Shown piece after piece: positions 1 through 7,062 of a DNA stretch of 13,439 nt; the stretch's first letter is position 1; each line of letters begins with the position of its first letter. The position numbers were made by a program, and so were the translations under genes. Origin of the DNA: DASUSF01 sp036375275 (GTDB lineage Bacteria > Pseudomonadota > Alphaproteobacteria > Geminicoccales > Geminicoccaceae); contig DASUSF010000208.1 of assembly GCA_036375275.1 (NCBI GenBank), positions 1 to 13,439 of the forward strand, written 5' to 3'. The notes beneath the pieces are model-generated. The model was not told the origin of the DNA. It did no database searches and saw nothing but the letters and a program-made list of their open reading frames with translations.

Positions 1-134
1 GCATGGCATTTCCCCTCGGGCTGCTTTCGGTCTCGCGCACGAGGGAGGTGGGGTTTCCAGTCGCTGGAAGGTCAAGGCCCGCCATGGGCCCGATCGTGGG
101 CCGCTCGGCACGAGCCCCCGCCTCCCGCCGCGGC
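1..134. other. Non-coding 3' flank of the respiratory operon
   Basis: This stretch lies downstream of the hemerythrin stop codon. I see no convincing gene in it. It contains a perfect 6-bp stem with a 3-nt loop (TTCCAG / TCG / CTGGAA, 55-69), followed on the minus strand by C-rich rather than T-rich sequence. It may help end the operon transcript, but it is not a canonical intrinsic terminator. Confidence 0.4.
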
Positions 135-533
135 TCAGACCCCGAGCACGCGGTGGAGACGAGCGTCCTTGGTCTTGAAGTGGTTCACGAACCAGTCGCG
201 GACCGCGGTCGCGAGCGCCTGCTCGGCGTCGGCGTAGGCGCCCCCCTCGAAGTCGTCCATGATGTCCCGGATCTCGTCGAGCAGCGCCTCGTGCTCGCTC
301 TTGTGCGCGGCGTACTCGTCGTAGCGGTGCTTGCGCATCACCGTCTCCTCGAGCGCGAAATGCGCCGAGATGCGCGCGAAGACCTCGCCGAGGAAGCGCC
401 GCACCTCGTCCTCGCCGGTCCCGGCGCGCATCCCCTCGTGGAGCTGGTTGATCAGGTCGACCAGCTCCCGGTGCTCGTGATCGACCTCCGCGATGCCGGT
501 CTCGAACTCCCTCCGCCATTCCATCAGCGCCAT
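135..533 (-). CDS. Bacteriohemerythrin (single-domain O2/NO-binding di-iron protein)
   Basis: A 132-aa single-domain hemerythrin. The complete di-iron ligand set is visible: H21 (in DHEH), H58 and E62 (HFALE), H77 and H81 (HKSEH), H118 and D123 (HFKTKD). Length and spacing match bacterial hemerythrins, which are cytoplasmic four-helix bundles that bind O2 reversibly and can also bind NO. The ATG at 533 is chosen because GAGGAG sits just upstream and the next residues (MALMEW) match the usual hemerythrin N-terminus; reading further upstream runs into the preceding gene in another frame. It starts 47 nt after the preceding gene and is the last member of the operon. I infer a role in delivering, buffering or sensing O2 or NO for the operon's heme-copper enzyme. 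No signalling domain is attached, so a chemotaxis-receptor role is unlikely. Confidence 0.93.
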   Translation of the reverse strand: MALMEWRREFETGIAEVDHEHRELVDLINQLHEGMRAGTGEDEVRRFLGEVFARISAHFALEETVMRKHRYDEYAAHKSEHEALLDEIRDIMDDFEGGAYADAEQALATAVRDWFVNHFKTKDARLHRVLGV

Positions 534-580
534 GGTCCCTCTCCTCGCGTTGATCCGGGGCTTCCGGAGCCGCGCGGCGG

Positions 581-1084
581 TCAGCGGACGACGAAGCCCC
601 CGGTCTCGGATCGGAAGTCGATCGCGAGACTCTGCCGCGGCCGGAGGTCGACGTCGACCTGCCGCTCGTAGTCGAAGCCTTCGGCGCGCCGGCTGTCCCG
701 GAGCCGCGCGGTCAGCTGGTGGCGGCCCGCCGGCACCCGGAACCGCTCGTACACCCGGGATGGGCCGTCCCGCGCGAGCCCGGTGGGCTCCAGGCTCGCC
801 CGGTAGAGCACCTCGCCATCGAGCTCGAGCTCGACCAGCACCGGCAGCCGCTCGCGCGAGCACGCCTGGGGCCGGCGCATGTTCGGCGGCAGCTCCCGGA
901 GCTCCTCGGGCGAGCGCGTCCGGCACGGCTCCCTCCGCTCGGCGCCGTGCGCGAAGCTCAGCCTGACCAGCGCCATGTCGGGCGGAAACCGGGTGAGGTC
1001 CGGGTTGCTGGAACAGTAGCCGATGCCGAGCGCCAGCAGCCCGTACACCGCCCCCTGCCCGAGCCACGCGAGGGGCCTAGCCAT
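581..1084 (-). CDS. Membrane-anchored periplasmic protein of unknown function, partner of the cytochrome b fusion
   Basis: A 167-aa protein with one N-terminal hydrophobic helix (about residues 8-23) and then a soluble, probably beta-rich domain. Three cysteines are present (C24, C54, C75). C24 follows the helix, but tyrosine at -1 does not fit a lipobox. The stretch from LSFAHG (43-48) through PCR (53-55) and LPPNMR (65-70) to CSRERLPV (75-82) resembles, from memory, an uncharacterised family found beside cytochrome b/ferredoxin genes in proteobacterial oxidase clusters. Its ATG (1084) lies inside the end of the upstream fusion gene, overlapping 8 nt, so the two are probably translationally coupled. 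I infer an accessory subunit or assembly factor facing the periplasm. No enzymatic motif is recognisable. Confidence 0.85.
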   Translation of the reverse strand: MARPLAWLGQGAVYGLLALGIGYCSSNPDLTRFPPDMALVRLSFAHGAERREPCRTRSPEELRELPPNMRRPQACSRERLPVLVELELDGEVLYRASLEPTGLARDGPSRVYERFRVPAGRHQLTARLRDSRRAEGFDYERQVDVDLRPRQSLAIDFRSETGGFVVR

Positions 1085-2744
1085 GGTCCGCGCCGGCCTC
1101 CAGCTGGCGGGACGGCGGCACCGCCGCACGCCGGAGCGCCTTCGGCGCCTCGACCTCGCCGAGCCGGGCCAGGAAGGCGTCGAGCGCGTCCCGGAGCCGG
1201 CCGGTCTCCGGCCGCCCGACCCAGATCGTCTCGAGGCGCTCGCGCGGGACCCGCTTGCGGAGGTGGGGGTCGCGCCGGCCCTCGAGCCGGGCCTCGGTCC
1301 AGTCGATGCCGAAGCGGTGGCGGCACTCGCCCTCGGCGCAGCCGGTGAGCGCCACGCCATCCGCGAGGTCGCGGCTCAGGACGTAGTCGATGAAGGAGGG
1401 CGGCAGCTGGCCGATGCAGGCGAGGCTGACGGCGCCGACCGCTTCGTTCCTGAGGGCGGTGACGTCGATCCCCGGATGGCAGCCGAACAGCATCACCTGG
1501 GGCGCCCCGGCGCGGCGCGCGGCGCGGAGCTCCGCCCCCGCCGCGTCGACCCGCTCGCGCAGCGTCGCGACGGTCAGCTCGGGCAGGTCGATCCCCGGGA
1601 TCAGCGCGGAGGCGCGGCGGAACGGCATCGAGGTCGGGCAGGCGCCGGCGCAGATCCCGCAGCGGACGCACCTGTCCGGATCGACCACCGCCTCGGCCTC
1701 GAACGGCCGGCCGTCGCTCCGGCGCATCATCTGGATCGCCTCGTACGGGCAGTCCAGGGCGCACCGCGTGCAGCCGTTGCAGTTGGCGAGGTCGACCACC
1801 GCCGCGGGCGCCGCGCGGAACGGCGGCAGCCACGGCAGGGCGACCAGGATCAGGGTCAGCACCAGGACCATCCCCCAGCTCGCGACCCCGGGCCAGCTCT
1901 CGAACAGGGGGTAGAGGCCGAGATAGAACCAGTCGAGGCCGAGATCCGCCGGCACCGCGCCGAGGTCGGCCGGGCCGTGGCTGGTCGCGGGCTTGACCAG
2001 GGAGAGGGCCAGCATGGTCAGGAACATGCCGGCGGCGAGCCCGCGCGCCGGGTTGATCTCCGGTCGCTTCACCCGCTGCAGGTGGATCCAGAGCACGAGC
2101 AGCAGGACCAGCGGCAGCGCGATGTGCAGGAAGATCATCAGGGTGAAGAAGCGGTCGTCCAGGGTCGCCGACGACAGGAAGTTCCGCGCGATCGACAGCC
2201 CGAAGATCGGCAGCCGGTCGAGCCACTCGGTGCTGACCACGGCGACGTACTGGGCGAGCGTGTCCCAGACCAGCCAGTAGCCGGTGATCCCGGAGAGGAA
2301 GACCAGCCAGAGGATCGGGACGCCCGTGACCCAGGTGAACCAGCGGGCGCCGCGGTAGCGGTCGAGCGAGAACTCGCGCACGAGGTGCAGCACCATGACC
2401 ACGACCATCCCGTCGGAGGCATAGCGATGCAGGCTCCGCATCACGCCGCCCGCGTACCACTGGTCGTGGGTCAGCCGCTCGACAGAGGCGAAGGCGGCGG
2501 TGATCCCGGTGTCGAAGAAGATGAAGAGGTAGACCCCGCTGACCGCGACGATCCAGTAGAAGAAGAAGCCGAGGCCGCCGAGGTGGTAGAGGGGGTTCCA
2601 GGCCGGCGGGAACGCGGCATCGAGCAGCACTTCCAGCCGCTCGAACGCCGTCCGCAGGGCCGCTCGCAACCGGTTCAAGGGAAAGAGGCTCCGGGCTTCA
2701 CCAGGGGTCAGGTGCCGGGGCCGTGATGGGCCGCCCGGCGCCAC
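1077..2744 (-). CDS. Cytochrome b / 2x[4Fe-4S] ferredoxin / FlpD (MvhD)-like fusion protein
   Basis: A 555-aa membrane electron carrier with three modules. Residues about 45-225 are a cytochrome b/b6 N-terminal domain: four helices with two HX13H pairs (H106/H120, H207/H221), the ligands for two b hemes. Residues about 235-308 resemble helices E and F of subunit IV, with LDWFYL (270-275) where the quinol-site PEWY motif would be. Residues 322-369 carry two CxxCxxCxxxCP clusters (C322/325/328/332 and C359/362/365/369). Residues about 416-530 resemble FlpD/MvhD, the 'hydrogenase iron-sulfur subunit', with C422, C443, C469 and C474. Six helices would leave the Fe-S domains cytoplasmic if the N-terminus is inside. 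I infer electron transfer between a cytoplasmic donor or acceptor and the quinone pool. The start is uncertain: GTG 2744 overlaps the SCO gene by 37 nt and lacks a well-spaced ribosome site; TTG 2678 is an alternative. Confidence 0.9.
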   Translation of the reverse strand: MAPGGPSRPRHLTPGEARSLFPLNRLRAALRTAFERLEVLLDAAFPPAWNPLYHLGGLGFFFYWIVAVSGVYLFIFFDTGITAAFASVERLTHDQWYAGGVMRSLHRYASDGMVVVMVLHLVREFSLDRYRGARWFTWVTGVPILWLVFLSGITGYWLVWDTLAQYVAVVSTEWLDRLPIFGLSIARNFLSSATLDDRFFTLMIFLHIALPLVLLLVLWIHLQRVKRPEINPARGLAAGMFLTMLALSLVKPATSHGPADLGAVPADLGLDWFYLGLYPLFESWPGVASWGMVLVLTLILVALPWLPPFRAAPAAVVDLANCNGCTRCALDCPYEAIQMMRRSDGRPFEAEAVVDPDRCVRCGICAGACPTSMPFRRASALIPGIDLPELTVATLRERVDAAGAELRAARRAGAPQVMLFGCHPGIDVTALRNEAVGAVSLACIGQLPPSFIDYVLSRDLADGVALTGCAEGECRHRFGIDWTEARLEGRRDPHLRKRVPRERLETIWVGRPETGRLRDALDAFLARLGEVEAPKALRRAAVPPSRQLEAGADHG

Positions 2745-3529
2745 TCCCGGAGAACGAAGAAGGCGACCCCGGAGAGCGAGGCGGCGCCGATCGCGATGCC
2801 GATGAACACCGACCAGTCGAACCGGTAGCGCGCGTTCCGCGGGTCGTAAAGGGTGCAGAACAGGCGCACCCGGTTGATCAGCCCGTCGAGGGTGGTCCAG
2901 CCGCTGCGGGTGCCGAATACCAGCTCCTTCAGCGGCTCGACCAGGGCCGGCACCCCGAACGCGCCGCCGTAGATCTGCCGGTAGACCCGGCCCTCGGGGT
3001 CGATCACCGACACCTGCGCCACGTGGTCGAGGCCCTGCGCGGTGGGCGTGATGGTGAAGCCGAGGTCGGCGGCGAGGCGGTCGATGGTCGGCTGATCGGC
3101 CGAGAGAAAGACCCAGTTCGGGAGATCGACGCCCTGCGAGCGGGCGAACGCGCGCATCCGCTCGGGCGTGTCGTTGCGGGCATCGAAGCCGATGGTCAGG
3201 ACGGTGAACGCCCCCTCGCCGAGCGCGTCCTGCGCCGCCTCGACCGCCGGGTAGAGGGTCTGGACGACGAGCGGGCAGGCCTGGCTGCAGGCGGTGTAGA
3301 CGAGGTTGACGACCAGCGGGCGGCCGCGGAAGTCGGCAAGCCGGACCGGGCGGCGGGCGGTGTCGCGGAAGGCGTGATCGCCGACGGTGCGGCCGAGGGC
3401 GGCCTGGCTGGCCGCGAGCGCGGTCTGCTGGTCCGGCACCTGGGCCGTCGCCGGCGCCCCTGCCAGTGCGAGGGCCAGGACGAGGGCCATCGCCGTGCCG
3501 GCGAGCGGCAGGGGAGCGCGGCGGGACAT
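2708..3529 (-). CDS. SCO1/SenC-family copper chaperone for the CuA site
   Basis: A 273-aa SCO-family protein, a membrane-bound thioredoxin-fold chaperone that delivers copper to, or reduces, the CuA cysteines of subunit II. The copper-binding signature is complete: CSQAC (C81, C85) and the distal H169 in LDHV. There is an N-terminal signal sequence (about 1-30, ending ATAQ) and a C-terminal membrane helix (about 240-261) followed by RREW-like basic residues, so the domain is periplasmic and may be anchored at its C-terminal end. The ATG overlaps the ctaB stop by one base (TGATG), which indicates translational coupling. Placed in the same operon as a CuA subunit, its client is almost certainly that subunit. 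Confidence 0.93.
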   Translation of the reverse strand: MSRRAPLPLAGTAMALVLALALAGAPATAQVPDQQTALAASQAALGRTVGDHAFRDTARRPVRLADFRGRPLVVNLVYTACSQACPLVVQTLYPAVEAAQDALGEGAFTVLTIGFDARNDTPERMRAFARSQGVDLPNWVFLSADQPTIDRLAADLGFTITPTAQGLDHVAQVSVIDPEGRVYRQIYGGAFGVPALVEPLKELVFGTRSGWTTLDGLINRVRLFCTLYDPRNARYRFDWSVFIGIAIGAASLSGVAFFVLREWRRAAHHGPGT

Positions 3530-4404
3530 CAGGCGCCCCCGCCGAGCAGCCAGCGGTCGAGGATGGCGGCGATCAGCAGCAGGGTCAGCTGGACGAGCGA
3601 GGCGAAGAAGTTGCGCATCGCCCGGGCCGGTCCCGGCGCCCGCACCAGCTCGATGCTCCGCCAGGTGAAGTACGCGCCGCCGACCAGCGCGCCGAGGCCG
3701 TAGATCCAGCCCTGGCCGAAGGCGAGCGGCAGCAGCGCGAGGAGGCTGAGCACGACGGTGTGCGCGAGGATCACCCAGGCGGCCGCCTGGTCGCCGACCA
3801 CCACGGGCAGCATCGGCACGCCGCCCCGTGCGTAGTCCTGGTGGAGGGCGGTGGCGAGGCTCCAGAAGTGGGGCGGCGTCCAGAGGAACAGCACGAGCGC
3901 CAGGATCAGCGGCGCCGGCGCGAGGCCGGGATCGACCGCGGCCGCGCCCGCCAGCACCGCGAAGCTCCCGGCGAGACCGCCGACCACGATGTTCAGCCAG
4001 GTGCGCCGCTTCAGCCAGACGGTGTAGACGACGCCGTAGGTGAATGCGCCGAGGAAGACGTGCGCCGCCGCCTGGAGATTGATCGCGAGCGCGGTCGCCA
4101 GCACCGGCCCGAGCAGCAGGGCGCCGATCGCTCCGAGCCAGAGCGGGCCCGCCTGGAACTGGCCGGTGACGAACGGCCTGAGCCGGGTCCGCTTCATGTT
4201 GGCGTCGAGATCCCGCTCGACGTACTGGTTGAACGCGCCCGCGCTGGCGGAGGACAGCAGGACCGCGAGCGCGAGCAGCGCGGTCTGCCAGGCGGCGGGC
4301 GCCGGCCCCGGCGCCACCGCCACGCCGGCCAGCGCGCACAGCATGATCGCGACGCCGATCCGGAGCTTGAAGACCGAGAGGAGAGCGCGCGCGGTCGTGG
4401 TCAT
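3529..4404 (-). CDS. ctaB: Protoheme IX farnesyltransferase (heme O synthase)
   Basis: A 291-aa polytopic UbiA-family prenyltransferase that adds a farnesyl group to heme b to make heme O, needed by a-, o- and ba3-type heme-copper enzymes. The first Asp-rich loop is intact (N59, D65, D67, M70, KRT at 71-73, RP at 76-77), and a second conserved loop reads YARGGVPMLPVV (about 211-222). About eight or nine hydrophobic helices are visible, and length is typical for the family (about 280-310 aa). The ATG at 4404 gives the usual short N-terminus before KLRIG; the ribosome site in the 26-nt gap after subunit I is weak. No heme A synthase (ctaA) is present in the window, so whether heme O or heme A is used by this enzyme cannot be told here. 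Confidence 0.96.
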   Translation of the reverse strand: MTTTARALLSVFKLRIGVAIMLCALAGVAVAPGPAPAAWQTALLALAVLLSSASAGAFNQYVERDLDANMKRTRLRPFVTGQFQAGPLWLGAIGALLLGPVLATALAINLQAAAHVFLGAFTYGVVYTVWLKRRTWLNIVVGGLAGSFAVLAGAAAVDPGLAPAPLILALVLFLWTPPHFWSLATALHQDYARGGVPMLPVVVGDQAAAWVILAHTVVLSLLALLPLAFGQGWIYGLGALVGGAYFTWRSIELVRAPGPARAMRNFFASLVQLTLLLIAAILDRWLLGGGA

Positions 4405-4430
4405 GGCGGTGGCCGGAGGGGCCGCCCGGC

Positions 4431-6161
4431 TCAGCCGAGCGGCCACAGCTCCGAGAGGTACTTCCAGTTGACGAAGTAGTAGAGGACGAACGCGCCGAAG
4501 AAGACGCCGACCAGGACGTAGGTCCCGGGCAGGTGCCAGGTCCCGGCGCTGCCGTAGGTGGTCGCCACCTGCGGCCCGCACGGCGCGATCATGCGGCCCT
4601 GGCTGAAGGTCTCCGCGGTGGCCGGCTTGCCGAACAGGATCGAGGCGACGGTGACCGCGACGTACATGATGCCGCCGGCCGCCGCGAGGATCGCCGACAG
4701 GCCGTTCAGGCCGAGCATCAGGAACGCCGTCGCCGGGTAGTCGAAGGACAGGTAGGCGTCGGTGAAGGTGATGTCCCAGTGCCGGCGCGCGACCCCGAGC
4801 GTGCCCGCCCCCATCATGAACAGCGAGATCCCGGCGGCGCCGGCGCCGAACACGTAGGGCTGCCACTTGGCGACCTGCGGCCACATCACCTCGCGCTGGA
4901 AGATCAGCGGGATCACGAGGTAGGTGACCCCCATGAAGGCGAGGGTGGTGCCGGTGACGACGGTGGCGTGGAAATGGCCCGGCACGTAGAGGGTGTTGTG
5001 CAGCATCAGGTTCAGCTGCTCGGTGCCGAGCACGACGCCCGAGATGCCGCCGAGGAAGCCGAACATGACCAGCGACAGGAACATGGCGGAGAACGCCGGG
5101 TTGTCCCAGGGCGCCCGGCGCAGCCACTCGAAGATGCCGTTGGTGTAGCCGCGCCGGCGCTGCGCCGCCTCGACCGCGCCCGGCACGGTCAGGCCGTGGA
5201 TCATGCTGCCGAGCACGGCCAGGTACATGGCATAGCTGGTGTTGAAGATCTTCCAGTTCGAGCTCAGCCCCGGCTCGGCCAGCAGATGGTGGGCCGCGGC
5301 GAGCTGCAGGAAGAAGATGTAGAGCAGGAACGCGCCCCGGCTGACCTTCTCGGACAGCGGCTTGCCGCCGAGCACGACGGCGATGATCAGGTACCAGATG
5401 GCGACGTGCGCCGAGACGTTGATCTGCTGCGAGGAGTGGCCCATCCCCCACCAGACCAGCTTGTACATCAAGGGGTCGATGTGGCTGATCAGCCCGAGCG
5501 ACCACAGCCAGGTCGGGACCAGGATGATCGCGCCCGAGACCAGGGTGTACACGGCGATGATCGCCGCCGTGAGGGCGCCGAAGGTGACCAGCGGGATCGA
5601 CCCCTCGTAGGTCCCCTCCTCGCGCGCGATCACGAGCGTGCCGAAGAAGATGAAGCAGGCGACGAGCGCGCCGACCGCGAACAGGATCAGGCCGAGGTAG
5701 AAGTTCGGCGCCGCCTGCATGGGCGGGTAGGAGGTGAACATCACGCTCGATTCGCCCTCGAGCACGGTCACGTTGACGATCAGGGCGCCGATCAGCATCA
5801 GCGCGAAGGCGACCCACGCGAGCCGGGGCGTGGCGAGGCGCGAGTTCAGGAGGACCGTGGACGCGAAATAGAGGACCGCGACCTCGAAGAAGATGATCCA
5901 GACCAGCAGCACGTCGAGGCCGTGCGCGGTGAGGATCATGTAGAACCACTCGGCCGGCAGGAGATGCACCGCCTGCCAGCGGGTCAGCGCGACCATCAGG
6001 CCGAACAGGCCGCCGATCGCGAGGAAGATCACGGCGACGACGGCGTTCGCCTTGATCAGCGTCTGGGCCGCGATGTGGATGCGCAGGCCGGTCGCCGGGC
6101 AGACCCGGAACTTCTCCTCGCGCGGCGCCCGGCCGCGCAGCGCCTCTGCCGTGGTCGCCAT
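4431..6161 (-). CDS. B-family heme-copper oxidoreductase subunit I lacking the active-site tyrosine (candidate NO reductase)
   Basis: A 576-aa catalytic subunit with about 13-14 helices. Metal ligands are complete: H80 (TAHG) and H398 for the low-spin heme, H396 (GHFH) for the high-spin heme, and H242, H291 and H292 for CuB. Landmarks such as TSYPP (143-147), AEPGLSSNWK (295-304), APWDNPAF (350-357) and HNTLYVPGHFH (388-398) align it with the ba3 (B) family rather than aa3 or cbb3. The unusual point is helix VI: it reads GHSSQQ (241-246) where O2 reductases have GHPxVY, so Q246 replaces the His-crosslinked Tyr. No tyrosine sits at the cbb3 alternative position before HH291-292; the nearest is Y281, too far upstream. 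B-family NO reductases (eNOR and sNOR types) are known to lack this Tyr, so I favour NO reduction over O2 reduction. AAGGAGG lies 5 nt before the ATG. Confidence 0.93.
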   Translation of the reverse strand: MATTAEALRGRAPREEKFRVCPATGLRIHIAAQTLIKANAVVAVIFLAIGGLFGLMVALTRWQAVHLLPAEWFYMILTAHGLDVLLVWIIFFEVAVLYFASTVLLNSRLATPRLAWVAFALMLIGALIVNVTVLEGESSVMFTSYPPMQAAPNFYLGLILFAVGALVACFIFFGTLVIAREEGTYEGSIPLVTFGALTAAIIAVYTLVSGAIILVPTWLWSLGLISHIDPLMYKLVWWGMGHSSQQINVSAHVAIWYLIIAVVLGGKPLSEKVSRGAFLLYIFFLQLAAAHHLLAEPGLSSNWKIFNTSYAMYLAVLGSMIHGLTVPGAVEAAQRRRGYTNGIFEWLRRAPWDNPAFSAMFLSLVMFGFLGGISGVVLGTEQLNLMLHNTLYVPGHFHATVVTGTTLAFMGVTYLVIPLIFQREVMWPQVAKWQPYVFGAGAAGISLFMMGAGTLGVARRHWDITFTDAYLSFDYPATAFLMLGLNGLSAILAAAGGIMYVAVTVASILFGKPATAETFSQGRMIAPCGPQVATTYGSAGTWHLPGTYVLVGVFFGAFVLYYFVNWKYLSELWPLG

Positions 6162-6162
6162 C

Positions 6163-6741
6163 TCAGCCTCCTTCGGCCGCGGCCGCGGCTCCGCCCTGAC
6201 CCGGCTCGACCACGTAGATCTTGCCGACCATGGTGTGGTGGCCGATGCCGCAGTACTCGTTGCAGACGACGCTGAACTCGCCCGCCTCGTCGGGCGTGAC
6301 CTGCATCACGAGCTCGTAGCCAGGATGAACCTGGATGTTGATGTTCTCGGGCTGGAGCGAGAAGCCGTGCTGCCAGTCCATGGACGACAGGTGGAGCCGG
6401 TAGGACTGGCCCTTCTCGAGCTCCAGGATCGGCCACCATTCCCAGAGCCGGGCGAGCATGTAGACGTCGGAGCCGGGCGGCGGGTGGACCACCGGGTAGC
6501 CGGTGTCGCCCTCCTCGCGCACCGTGTGCGCCTCGGCCATGGTCTCGGTGCGCGTCGCGAAGTCGTCGGGGCTGATGCGGTAGGCCTCGTTGGAGAGGTT
6601 CTGCTCGCCCGTGAAGTGCCACCAGACCATCATGAAGAACATCACGAGGCCCCAGAGGAACGCGATGCCGATCCAGACCAGCTCACCGCGCTCGACCGGC
6701 TCGTTCCACCACACCCGCTGCTCGGGAGGACGAATCGCCAT
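6163..6741 (-). CDS. CuA-containing heme-copper subunit II, short B-family type
   Basis: A 192-aa subunit II with a single membrane helix (about 20-42) and a periplasmic cupredoxin domain. The binuclear CuA centre is complete: H125 (DWQHGF), then C160, E162, C164, H168 and M171 in CNEYCGIGHHTM. A single helix and short length are typical of ba3-type subunit II; aa3-type subunits have two helices. E17, just before the helix, matches the position of the ba3 subunit II glutamate (E15 in Thermus, from memory) at the mouth of the K proton path. With CuA present, the likely electron donor is a soluble cytochrome c or another periplasmic carrier. The C-terminus ends in an Ala-rich tail. GGGAGG precedes the ATG; the gene begins 14 nt after the small-protein gene and ends 1 nt before subunit I. 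Confidence 0.94.
   Translation of the reverse strand: MAIRPPEQRVWWNEPVERGELVWIGIAFLWGLVMFFMMVWWHFTGEQNLSNEAYRISPDDFATRTETMAEAHTVREEGDTGYPVVHPPPGSDVYMLARLWEWWPILELEKGQSYRLHLSSMDWQHGFSLQPENINIQVHPGYELVMQVTPDEAGEFSVVCNEYCGIGHHTMVGKIYVVEPGQGGAAAAAEGG
6167..6173 (-). promoter_or_regulatory. Strong Shine-Dalgarno for subunit I
   Basis: A perfect AAGGAGG on the minus strand, 5 nt before the ATG at 6161 and embedded in the last codons of subunit II, whose TGA is at 6165-6163. It fixes the subunit I start and suggests efficient translation of the catalytic subunit. Confidence 0.85.
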
Positions 6742-6755
6742 GCCGCCCTCCCCGC

Positions 6756-6962
6756 TCAGGAGCCGGGGGGCGGGGCGATGGGGATCTGCGCGATCTCCAT
6801 GATGCCCCAGATCAGGTAGAGGACGGCGGGCGTCGCCACGCCGATGAAGAGCAGCAGGAAGGGGTTGTCGAGCAGGCGTTGCATCGCCGGTATGCGCTCG
6901 AGGGGGTCGCCGCCCGGACCGCGCTCCCCGGCAGGTCGGGCGCTGGGCTCGGATTCCGCCAT
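6756..6962 (-). CDS. Small single-helix membrane protein, first gene of the operon (subunit IIa-like)
   Basis: A 68-aa protein with a charged N-terminal part (1-30) and one hydrophobic helix (about 35-60), then a Pro-rich end (PIAPPPGS). B-family enzymes often carry a tiny one-helix subunit (IIa in Thermus ba3), and position ahead of subunit II supports a similar role. Sequence similarity to that subunit is not evident by eye, so the assignment rests on size, topology and context. AGGGAG lies about 9 nt before the ATG at 6962. A longer in-frame reading from 7061 would run over the palindromic operator and is rejected. Confidence 0.78.
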   Translation of the reverse strand: MAESEPSARPAGERGPGGDPLERIPAMQRLLDNPFLLLFIGVATPAVLYLIWGIMEIAQIPIAPPPGS

Positions 6963-7046
6963 TGATCGACTCCCTGGTCGGCAGGTCCACGCTCGCGTCC
7001 GCGGGGCGGACGTCGAGGGACCTTCGACCGGAGCCGCCGGGCCCGC

Positions 7047-7062
7047 CTTGACCTCGGTCAAG
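7047..7062. promoter_or_regulatory. FNR/DNR/NNR-type operator, TTGAC-N4-GTCAA
   Basis: The sequence CTTGACCTCGGTCAAG is a perfect palindrome with 7-bp arms and a 2-nt centre. It contains TTGAC and GTCAA separated by 4 nt, the layout recognised by CRP/FNR-family regulators, including the NO-responsive DNR, NNR and NnrR proteins. It lies about 85 nt before the start of the respiratory operon and 189 nt before the MFS start. If it acts as a class II (-41.5) site, transcription would begin near 7013. No clear -10 is visible. The exact regulator cannot be told from the site. Confidence 0.65.

Noticed and set aside
55..69. TTCCAG-TCG-CTGGAA hairpin as an intrinsic terminator of the operon
   Set aside because: The stem is only 6 bp and no T-run follows on the minus strand.
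1023..2726. A 567-codon open frame on the plus strand, antisense to the cytochrome b fusion
   Set aside because: It encodes low-complexity Arg/Gln/Glu/Asp/Pro-rich sequence with no domain, while the minus strand has clear heme and Fe-S motifs. Long antisense frames are expected in very GC-rich DNA.
4431..6161. Assignment of subunit I as a cbb3 (C-family) oxidase, which has its Tyr in helix VII
   Set aside because: Landmarks match the B family, a CuA subunit II is present instead of CcoO/CcoP, and the nearest helix VII Tyr (Y281) is ten residues before the HH pair, not about six.
4533..6275. A 580-codon open frame on the plus strand, antisense to subunits I and II
   Set aside because: It is charged low-complexity sequence opposite genes with complete metal-ligand sets, so it is a composition artefact.
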